Assembly: GCA_007136055.1 (NCBI GenBank)
Contig: SLHT01000021.1
Span: forward strand, 1-7,216
DNA: 7,216 nt
Origin: Syntrophomonadaceae bacterium
GTDB lineage: Bacteria; Bacillota; Dethiobacteria; DTU022
Direction of reading: 5' to 3'
The notes beneath the pieces were generated by a model. The model had not been told where the DNA came from and did no database searches. It worked only from the letters and a program-made list of their open reading frames with translations. Below are positions 1 through 5,544 of this stretch, piece after piece. Numbering within the stretch: position 1 is the stretch's first letter; every line of letters starts with the position of its first letter. The position numbers and the translations under genes were made by a program.

Positions 1-610
1 CAATAAAGACTTTTTTATCAAACCCCAGAGCTTCTGAAACAAAAACACCCGCTGTGGCATTAATACCGGCTATGTCAAAAGCATTAGAACAGATCCGGAA
101 GGAATATTTATAGGTTTCATAGTCTTCAGTCAACCTTGCTTCGAATTCAGGAGAAAAAGGAATCGTTATTAAATGCGGTATCTTTTGATCTGCGATAATA
201 TCCATGGCCGCAAATAACACTTCTGAGCGGGTCGGGCCAACCAGTAAAGCATCGGGATTATCTTCATGAAGTAATTTCTCTACTGCTGCCAGGGCATCGT
301 GTAAGGGTATCCCCGGCTCCAGATCTCTTGTGTCAATAGCAACTATAGACAGAGGACGGTACTCATCTCCGACCTTAACCCCACCGGCTTCATTAATTTC
401 CTCAACAGCCAATGTGGCAGCTTTTAGAGCACCATCAGGAGTAGTATATTCGAGGGAACCCAGAACACCCAATACAATAGGATCTGCAGGTTCTGCGACC
501 TCGGGAACGTCATTATCCGCTGCACAACCAGAAAAAACGACTAAAATAATCAAAACGCTGATCACCAGACTGACCATACATAATGCATTCTTGCTTTGTG
601 ATTTAAACAT
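1..610 (-). CDS. LivK-like ABC transporter substrate-binding lipoprotein, partial (3' end beyond the window)
   Basis: I translated this frame directly. It is open from ATG at 610 to base 1 without a stop, giving the first 203 residues of a longer protein (the family is usually about 370-420). Residues 1-28 are a lipoprotein signal peptide: basic start (MFKSQSKN), a hydrophobic stretch at about 9-26, and the lipobox-like FSGC with lipidated Cys29. An acidic linker (about 30-43) follows. The type 1 periplasmic-binding fold then begins with IVLGVLGSL (45-53) and has the family signatures AVEEINEAGGV (68-78), DALLVGPTRSEV (120-131), FRICSNAFDIAG (171-182) and ALGFDKKVFI (194-203). The family captures branched-chain amino acids, amides, carboxylates or aromatic acids outside the membrane for Liv-type permeases. 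The ligand cannot be read from sequence. A GAGGAG site lies 7 bases before the start. The position after a fatty-acid oxidation cluster suggests, without proving, a carboxylic-acid ligand. Confidence 0.9.
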   Translation of the reverse strand, partial: MFKSQSKNALCMVSLVISVLIILVVFSGCAADNDVPEVAEPADPIVLGVLGSLEYTTPDGALKAATLAVEEINEAGGVKVGDEYRPLSIVAIDTRDLEPGIPLHDALAAVEKLLHEDNPDALLVGPTRSEVLFAAMDIIADQKIPHLITIPFSPEFEARLTEDYETYKYSFRICSNAFDIAGINATAGVFVSEALGFDKKVFI

Positions 611-617
611 TTTACTT

Positions 618-623
618 CTCCTC
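618..623 (-). promoter_or_regulatory. Ribosome binding site (GAGGAG) of the substrate-binding protein gene
   Basis: On the minus strand this reads GAGGAG within a purine-rich run, with 7 bases before ATG at 610. It fixes the start of the lipoprotein gene, and the signal peptide begins immediately at that Met. Confidence 0.75.
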
Positions 624-771
624 TCTTCTACTGGTTAAGAAGAACCCACTTTTCTTATAAATCAGACAACCTTGTTTATCAGCATAGACCAACCCCTTAA
701 TTATTCTCTCAAACGAGGGCCTTACCGGAGATGTTAAAGGTTGATTGCATGATCAGCCTTAGACTGCATGT

Positions 772-787
772 TGTAAATGACATTACA
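772..787. repeat. Inverted repeat TGTAA-N6-TTACA
   Basis: Two perfect 5-base arms (772-776 and 783-787) flank six bases. The dyad form resembles binding sites of dimeric repressors (GntR, TetR and similar families). No regulator gene is visible in the window, so an operator role is only a possibility. Confidence 0.25.
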
Positions 788-818
788 TAAAACAATGCTT
801 ACTTGAGGCTTGCAGTTA

Positions 819-830
819 GGCTATATAGCC
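819..830. repeat. Perfect 12-base palindrome GGCTATATAGCC
   Basis: Each half is the exact reverse complement of the other, with no spacer. It lies just downstream of the TATAAT box in the direction of the lipoprotein gene, a place where an operator could sit. No known regulator site is recognised. Confidence 0.35.
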
Positions 831-841
831 AGAAATCCTCT

Positions 842-847
842 ATTATA
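842..847 (-). promoter_or_regulatory. Possible -10 box (TATAAT), no matching -35
   Basis: The minus strand reads TATAAT exactly, in the context ACTTATAATAG. At 16-18 bases upstream there is no TTGACA-like hexamer, and there is no TGn extension. It lies about 230 bases before the lipoprotein start, so a transcript from here would have a long leader. The match could be chance in an A/T-rich gap. Confidence 0.15.
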
Positions 848-917
848 AGTTAAGTGTAGCTGCCACGTTTCTGACAGATGCTTATGTTAAATCCGGCAAA
901 AATACAAATCTAACATT

Positions 918-2120
918 TTACACTTCGATCAGTGTTGCGTCACCCTGAGCCAGGCCACCACAAATCGAAGCAATTCCTTTTCCTCCACCTCTCCTTGCCA
1001 ATTCATAAATCATGGTCATGACAAGTCTTGCTCCGCTGGCTCCGAGGGGGTGCCCGATAGCTATAGCGCCACCATTAACATTGATCTTATCTGCCAATTC
1101 ACTATTTAAATTCATCTTTTCACCCAGCAATATTTTTCCAGAAACAAGGGGCATGGCGGCAAAAGCTTCATTAATTTCTACCAGGTCAATCTCGTCAATA
1201 TTCAACCCTGTACCCTTAAGAATTTTTTCTATTACCAGTGCCGGCGCTTTAGCAATATACCTGGGTTCGGCAGCTATACTTGCCACTGCCCTGACAGAGG
1301 CAAGAGGCTTTATGCCCAGCACTTCGGCTTTTTCTCTCGACATCATTAAAATTGAGGCGGCCCCGGTATTTAGGCCTGGCGCGTTTCCGGGAGTCACTGT
1401 CGGGCTGCCGTAAACGGTGGGCAGTTTCCGGAGCTCTTCCAGTTTAATATCCGGTCGGGCTTGTTCATCTTCAGTTAAAGTGACCGTTTTTCGCCCGGAT
1501 ACGTCAACCTCGAGCGGCATTATTTCCTGGTTAAAGTTTCCGTTATGCAAAGCTTCGAAATAGAGCCGATGGCTGCGAAGTGCCCATTGATCCTGTTCTT
1601 CCCTGGATACACCTTCTTCCAATGCAACTTCTCCAGCATCCATGGCAACTGCGTTCCAATCGCGATAGCCCAATTCGAATAAGTTGTCTTCTATTACCGG
1701 CACACCTAGCCTTTTGCCCCAGCGAGCTTCCAAGAGATAAGGCACCCTGCTCATATTTTCTGCGCCGGCGGCAATCATTACTTCTCTTTCACCGCTTTGA
1801 ATCATCCGAAAACACAGGTGTAGAGCAGTCATTGAAGAGCAGCATGCTCGATCAATAGTCAGAGATAACGTTTCCGCCGAGAGACCCGCTTTCAGCAGAG
1901 CCTGCCGAGCCAGAACATTTTGATTAAGAGCATTTTCTGCCAGCATACAGGTTCCGTAGTAAAGCTCCTCTACCATAGATGGTTCCAGGCCAACCCTTTC
2001 TACCACTGCTTTAATTGCCCGGGAACCCAATTCCACGCTGGGGATCTCTTTTAAGAATCCTCCAAATCGCCCAAAAGGGGTCCGGAGTGCACTGACAATT
2101 ACTACTTCATGTTTACTCAT
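918..2120 (-). CDS. Thiolase (acetyl-CoA acyltransferase), second of the tandem pair, unusual active-site loop
   Basis: This 400-residue protein has the normal length and layout of a type II thiolase. It would cleave 3-ketoacyl-CoA with CoA to acetyl-CoA plus a shortened acyl-CoA, or run in reverse. The N-terminal thiolase domain runs from VIVSALRTPFG (7-17) to about residue 265 and the C-terminal domain from about 270 to 400. The nucleophile is Cys93 in DRACCSSM; the other catalytic parts are present as NEAF (Asn317), GHP (His357) and CGG (Cys387). Oddities: Gly of the usual C-G-S-G motif is Cys94, and the CoA-covering loop near 155-164 (AMDAGE) lacks the usual HMGxTAEN form and is about two residues short. 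The start is supported by AAAGGGA 9 bases before ATG. It begins 35 bases after the first thiolase. A 36-residue gapless comparison around the nucleophile shows 12 identities with the first thiolase, so the pair is old and probably differs in substrate. Confidence 0.93.
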   Translation of the reverse strand: MSKHEVVIVSALRTPFGRFGGFLKEIPSVELGSRAIKAVVERVGLEPSMVEELYYGTCMLAENALNQNVLARQALLKAGLSAETLSLTIDRACCSSMTALHLCFRMIQSGEREVMIAAGAENMSRVPYLLEARWGKRLGVPVIEDNLFELGYRDWNAVAMDAGEVALEEGVSREEQDQWALRSHRLYFEALHNGNFNQEIMPLEVDVSGRKTVTLTEDEQARPDIKLEELRKLPTVYGSPTVTPGNAPGLNTGAASILMMSREKAEVLGIKPLASVRAVASIAAEPRYIAKAPALVIEKILKGTGLNIDEIDLVEINEAFAAMPLVSGKILLGEKMNLNSELADKINVNGGAIAIGHPLGASGARLVMTMIYELARRGGGKGIASICGGLAQGDATLIEV

Positions 2121-2155
2121 GCTTAAGATTCCCTTTCTGGCTATGCAGATTAGTT

Positions 2156-3328
2156 TTATCCGCGTTCAATGATTGTAGCAACCCCCTGGCCTCCACCGCA
2201 GCAGGCGGTAACAAGTCCATAACGGACATCCTGCCTTTCCATTTCGTAGAGCAGTTTAACTGTTAATACCGCCAGCGATGCAGCAATCGGGTGTCCGAGC
2301 GCAATTGCTCCTCCGTTTGGGTTAACTTTTTCATAATTAAGACCCAGTTCATTAATACAGGCCACGGCCTGGCTGGCGAATGCTTCATTAAGTTCAATAA
2401 CTCCGAGGTCACCGGTAGTTATACCGGCCATGGTCAGCGCTTTTTTGACTGCCGGCACCGGGCCTATACCCATGTAATTAGGGTCTACACCAGCTGCAGC
2501 CATACCCCGTACTGTGCCCATTATTTTCAAACCCATTTCTTTTGCTTTTGCTTTTTCCATGACCACCACTGCGGCAGCGCCATCGTTTATACCGGATGCA
2601 TTACCGGCCGTCACTGTGCCACCTTTTTTAAATATGGGTGAGAGTCTAGCCAGTTTATCAATCGTTAACCCGAAACGAGGGTGTTCATCTGTATCGAAAA
2701 CAATGGGGTCCCCTTTTTTCTGAGGTATTTCCAGGGTAAGGATTTGCTCTTTAAAACGTCCTTCCGTAATGGCTTTTTCCGCTTTTAGCTGGCTGGACAG
2801 GGCAAATTCATCCTGTTGTTCACGGGTAACCCCGTATTTTTCTGCCACATTTTCTGCTGTAATGCCCATAGGCGGATCACCGATATGCTCAGGGGTCAGG
2901 TATCTTTTGCCAGGCACAAAACCTGGCGCTTCACGCTGGTAAGCAGTTGATGGTTTTTCAAGCAGGTAAGGCATCCTGGTCATGCTTTCAACACCACCGG
3001 CCAGGTAAACTTCTCCCTGCGCCGCCATGGCCAGAGCAGCGGCAATGTTGATTGCCTCTGAACCTGAACCACACTGACGGTCAACAGTTAATCCGGGCAC
3101 AGAAACCGGAAAGCCGGCCTGTAGAGAGGCCATCCGGGCCATACAGCCTACCGAGGTCAGGCAGCAACCCATGATCACCTGCTCAATAATTTCCGGATCG
3201 ACCCCTGCTCTTTTTGCCGCTTCTTTTAAAACCAGTCCTCCATATATTTCCGGGGGAATATCCCGTAAAGCTGAGTTTTCTCTTGCTACTGCTGTTCTTA
3301 CAGCGCTAACAATAACCGCTTCTTTCAT
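2156..3328 (-). CDS. Thiolase (acetyl-CoA acyltransferase), first of the tandem pair
   Basis: The frame is open from 3436, but I place the start at 3328. There the protein begins MKEAVIVSAVRTAVA, the usual thiolase N-terminus; the 36 residues before it have no family resemblance, and AAGGAGA lies 12 bases before this ATG. The product is then 390 residues, normal for the family. Catalytic parts: Cys86 in DRQCGSG, Asn314 in NEAFA, His346 in GHP, and Cys376 in TACCGGGQG. The covering loop has MGITAEN (154-160). The substrate-acylating and CoA-binding core is therefore intact, and the enzyme should carry out the last step of beta-oxidation on products of the upstream hydratase/dehydrogenase. After GHP the usual GASGAR reads AASLAV, with Leu in place of a normally conserved Gly. 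Chain-length preference cannot be read from the sequence. Confidence 0.93.
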   Translation of the reverse strand: MKEAVIVSAVRTAVARENSALRDIPPEIYGGLVLKEAAKRAGVDPEIIEQVIMGCCLTSVGCMARMASLQAGFPVSVPGLTVDRQCGSGSEAINIAAALAMAAQGEVYLAGGVESMTRMPYLLEKPSTAYQREAPGFVPGKRYLTPEHIGDPPMGITAENVAEKYGVTREQQDEFALSSQLKAEKAITEGRFKEQILTLEIPQKKGDPIVFDTDEHPRFGLTIDKLARLSPIFKKGGTVTAGNASGINDGAAAVVVMEKAKAKEMGLKIMGTVRGMAAAGVDPNYMGIGPVPAVKKALTMAGITTGDLGVIELNEAFASQAVACINELGLNYEKVNPNGGAIALGHPIAASLAVLTVKLLYEMERQDVRYGLVTACCGGGQGVATIIERG

Positions 3329-3351
3329 ATTAGCAACAACTCTCCTTCCAT
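3325..3351 (-). other. Possible eight-codon leader frame overlapping the thiolase start
   Basis: ATG at 3351 opens a frame encoding MEGELLLI. It ends in TGA at 3327-3325, which overlaps the thiolase ATG as ATGA, the arrangement typical of translational coupling. Its own ribosome site is weak (AAGG three bases before the ATG, with GGAGAG further up), and it contains the thiolase ribosome site inside it. A frame this short can arise by chance. Confidence 0.15.
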
Positions 3352-3494
3352 ATACCTTGTTTATGGCAACTCTCCGACATTGCTGCTTGCTTTGGATATG
3401 CTGTTCAGTCCATACAATGCAGTAGTTAAACAGCAAAAAGAGATGAAAATTATGTCGGACATTTTAATTTATTACAGAGCACAAATATAGATGC
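3329..3494. other. 166-base leader between the bifunctional protein gene and the first thiolase
   Basis: This is the longest gap within the cluster. It carries ATGTCGGACAT (3452-3462), an 11-base dyad with a single central base. An inverted copy of its half, TCCGACAT, lies at 3373-3380, with a shorter inverted pair GCTGTT (3400-3405) and AACAGC (3429-3434) nested between them. A weak A/T-rich hairpin around 3446-3465 followed by a T run could slow transcription, but its stem is poor and I do not call it a terminator. No promoter with both boxes near consensus was found. Confidence 0.4.
3341..3347 (-). promoter_or_regulatory. Ribosome binding site (AAGGAGA) deciding the first thiolase start
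   Basis: The minus strand reads AAGGAGA with 12 bases to ATG at 3328, a rather long spacing. No other start codon (ATG, GTG or TTG) in the thiolase frame lies closer. The nine bases GGAGAGTTG here occur again 30 bases upstream (3367-3375 on the plus strand as CAACTCTCC). Confidence 0.6.
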
Positions 3495-5504
3495 CTATTT
3501 ATAAAAATTACCCCCGCGCATTTTCCCGCTTACACCGGTCAGGTCCGCCCATTTTAAAGGTCCGCCTTTATCCGGAGGGAAACCGATACCCCAGATCATC
3601 GCTACATCAATATCCCTGGGATCGGTCACAATACCGGCATCAAGCAGTTCGCCGGCCTTCTTAACCATTGCTCCGTAGAATTCCTCCTGCACATATTCCA
3701 TCGTTAAATCTTCGAAGTCTTCTTTAACATTAATCAGGGGCAGAACTCCGGGATCAACATTGCCATCCTCCAGGAAAAATCCTTTGCCCGATTTCTTTAT
3801 CCCGAAACGGCCATCTTTGATTACTTTTTCGAGGATCTCGGGAGGCTTTAGCCCTAGAGCTTGAAAAGCCTTATAATGCACGTCAATACCTATTTCATCA
3901 ATAAGCCGAATTGGACCTACAGGCATGCCAAAAGCAATCATTGATCGATCAATTAATTCGATCGAAGCCCCTTTTTCCAGTAAATCATAGATTTTCAAAA
4001 AGTACGGCAGCAAAATGGCGTTAACAATGAAGCCGGGATTATCATTACAGATAACCGGCCTTTTCTTGATTGCTGCAGCGAAATTGACCAGGTTATAGAC
4101 AGTATCATCGCTTGTTTGTTCACCTTTAATAATTTCCAGCAGTTCCATTTTCCATACCGGTGAAAAGAAGTGAGCACCGGCAAACCGTTCCGGTTTATCA
4201 ACCGCTTTTGCCATTCTTGATATGGGAATGGTCGAGGTGTTGCTGACAACAATGCAGTCAGCGCTGACATGGCTCATCAATTCGGTGTAGACCTCGTCTT
4301 TTACTTTCGGATCTTCAAAAACAGCTTCTATAACCAGATCAACATCTTTGAACTCCTCGTTGAAACTGCTGACGGGAATCAACAAGGCCAACAAATCATC
4401 AACAGGTACTGGAAGCCTTTTCTTCTCAGCCATGCCCCCGAGAATCTTCTGGAGGAACTGTTTGCCCTGTTCCAAGACTTCAGGAGTATCCTTGACCACG
4501 AGAGGAATCCGCATCCTGCGCAGTATATCGATCGCTATGCCCCGGCCCATTGTACCGAAACCCAGGATGGCCGCTTTATTGATTTTCATGGGGGAGAAAT
4601 CACGGGGTATTTTAGCCACAGGTTTGTCTGTTTCGGTTTTCAGGAAAAAGGTGTGGATGCTTCCCTTTGCCTGATTGGATAATGCAACGTCAATGAAATA
4701 CTCTTTTTCCACATCGAGTCCTTCAGTCAAAGATAGCTTGCCACCCTCTTGCATCGCCTTTATCGCCAGCATTGGCCCGATAAGTTCCCTGCCCCTGGTC
4801 GCCTTGAGGGTCTGTTTGCAGGCTTTTTCAGCAACGGCATCCAATCCTGAAGGATCGAATTGAGGGCGCTTCAATTCAGCCTTCCCCTCAATAATGCCGG
4901 CCAGTAAATCTTTAGCTTCACTGATAAGATCACCATCGGCAGCGACATAGCTGTCTACAAGGCCACTTTCATAAGCCTTTCCGGCGGTTAAGGTTTTCCC
5001 CGAGAGAATCAACTCGAAAGCCGGATAACCAATCAACCTCACCAGGCGCTGCGTGCCACCACCTCCGGGGAAAAGACCGACCAGGCATTCCGGCAAACCG
5101 ATCACGGTCGTCTTCGATTCTTTAGCGATACGCGCCGTACAGGCCAAAGCCAGTTCATATCCTCCACCAAGGCAGTGACCATGGATGGCGGCAACAGAAG
5201 GAAAGCGTGCATTTTCCAACCTGTTAAAAGCGTGATGAGTCCTTTCCAGGGCTTCCGAGAGTTCCTGGCGATTCTGGAATTGCCCCAAAAAATTTAGATT
5301 TGCACCGGAGTGAAAATTGTGCGGTTTACCTGATATCAGAACAATGCCTTTTACATTCTCTTTTGCCTCCAAGGCATCAACAAGATTAGAAAATTCAATT
5401 AATGCTTCTCCGGTCCAGGTGTTCATCGATTCACCGGGCAGATCCATAGTCACAATGCCAATACCATTTTGCAATTCAACATTAAATACCTTACCTGAAG
5501 ACAT
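3495..5504 (-). CDS. Bifunctional enoyl-CoA hydratase / 3-hydroxyacyl-CoA dehydrogenase (FadB/FadJ type)
   Basis: The product has 669 residues and performs the two middle steps of beta-oxidation: it hydrates trans-2-enoyl-CoA, then oxidises (S)-3-hydroxyacyl-CoA with NAD+. The hydratase domain (about 5-195) has the oxyanion-hole segment SGANL (66-70), LGGGYE with Glu117 and GLPE with Glu139, matching the two catalytic glutamates of FadB. After a linker, the dehydrogenase Rossmann domain starts at about 308 with GFGTMG (315-320). It contains SNTSTIPI (421-428), HFFSPV with His445, and Glu457 twelve residues later, the His/Glu pair spacing of FadB; DNPGFIVN (488-495) opens the C-terminal domain. 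The end carries the repeat-like IWGIGFPPDKGGPL (637-650). The frame extends to 5564, overlapping the ligase gene, but AAGGAGAG six bases before ATG 5504 and the hydratase-like MSSGKVFNVE start decide for 5504. It is slightly shorter than the E. coli FadB and FadJ proteins (729 and 714). Confidence 0.95.
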   Translation of the reverse strand: MSSGKVFNVELQNGIGIVTMDLPGESMNTWTGEALIEFSNLVDALEAKENVKGIVLISGKPHNFHSGANLNFLGQFQNRQELSEALERTHHAFNRLENARFPSVAAIHGHCLGGGYELALACTARIAKESKTTVIGLPECLVGLFPGGGGTQRLVRLIGYPAFELILSGKTLTAGKAYESGLVDSYVAADGDLISEAKDLLAGIIEGKAELKRPQFDPSGLDAVAEKACKQTLKATRGRELIGPMLAIKAMQEGGKLSLTEGLDVEKEYFIDVALSNQAKGSIHTFFLKTETDKPVAKIPRDFSPMKINKAAILGFGTMGRGIAIDILRRMRIPLVVKDTPEVLEQGKQFLQKILGGMAEKKRLPVPVDDLLALLIPVSSFNEEFKDVDLVIEAVFEDPKVKDEVYTELMSHVSADCIVVSNTSTIPISRMAKAVDKPERFAGAHFFSPVWKMELLEIIKGEQTSDDTVYNLVNFAAAIKKRPVICNDNPGFIVNAILLPYFLKIYDLLEKGASIELIDRSMIAFGMPVGPIRLIDEIGIDVHYKAFQALGLKPPEILEKVIKDGRFGIKKSGKGFFLEDGNVDPGVLPLINVKEDFEDLTMEYVQEEFYGAMVKKAGELLDAGIVTDPRDIDVAMIWGIGFPPDKGGPLKWADLTGVSGKMRGGNFYK

Positions 5505-5510
5505 TATTGT

Positions 5511-5518
5511 CTCTCCTT
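5511..5518 (-). promoter_or_regulatory. Ribosome binding site (AAGGAGAG) deciding the bifunctional protein start
   Basis: The minus strand reads AAGGAGAG, then six bases, then ATG at 5504. This favours the internal Met over the one at 5564, which would overlap the end of the ligase gene and add 20 residues unlike the hydratase family. Confidence 0.8.
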
Positions 5519-5544
5519 GATTGAATGTGTTTGGCAACGTTTGA

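Larger units (their letters stand above)
611..917. other. Intergenic region of 307 bases between the second thiolase and the lipoprotein gene
   Basis: I see no credible protein gene on either strand here and no RNA gene. Read in the direction of transcription, the 3' side of the thiolase gene has only weak hairpins. One is ACACT-GATCGA-AGTGT spanning the stop codon; another is CTGTCA-GAAACG-TGGCAG near 860-877. Neither is followed by a proper T run, so no intrinsic terminator is called and read-through into the lipoprotein gene is possible. The length also leaves room for a separate promoter. Candidate signals are listed individually: a TATAAT box, a 12-base palindrome and a TGTAA/TTACA inverted repeat. 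Confidence 0.6.

Noticed and set aside
330..638. Plus-strand frame of 102 codons
   Set aside because: It lies antisense to the signal peptide and first domain of the lipoprotein gene, which has clear family motifs. Its translation is low-complexity Ser/Thr-rich and resembles no family.
860..877. Hairpin CTGTCA-GAAACG-TGGCAG downstream of the second thiolase
   Set aside because: It has a six-base stem with one G-U pair and no T run after it, so it is not called as an intrinsic terminator.
1012..1413. Plus-strand frame of 133 codons inside the second thiolase
   Set aside because: It is a shadow of the conserved thiolase C-terminal coding region on the other strand, with no recognisable protein features or ribosome site.
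3329..3436. 36-residue N-terminal extension of the first thiolase
   Set aside because: The extension does not resemble the family, while the internal Met at 3328 begins exactly where thiolases normally start and has a ribosome site upstream.
3446..3465. Possible terminator hairpin after the bifunctional gene (ATGTC/GACAT core followed by T-rich sequence)
   Set aside because: The usable stem is short, A/T-rich and needs a bulge, and the following T run is some distance away. It is not strong enough to split the cluster into two transcripts.
3995..4270. Minus-strand frame of 91 codons within the bifunctional gene
   Set aside because: It is an alternative frame of the same coding strand. The main frame is uninterrupted across it, so it is neither a frameshift nor a separate gene.
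4269..4682. Plus-strand frame of 137 codons inside the bifunctional gene
   Set aside because: It is antisense to the dehydrogenase domain, which carries intact catalytic motifs; the translation resembles no family.
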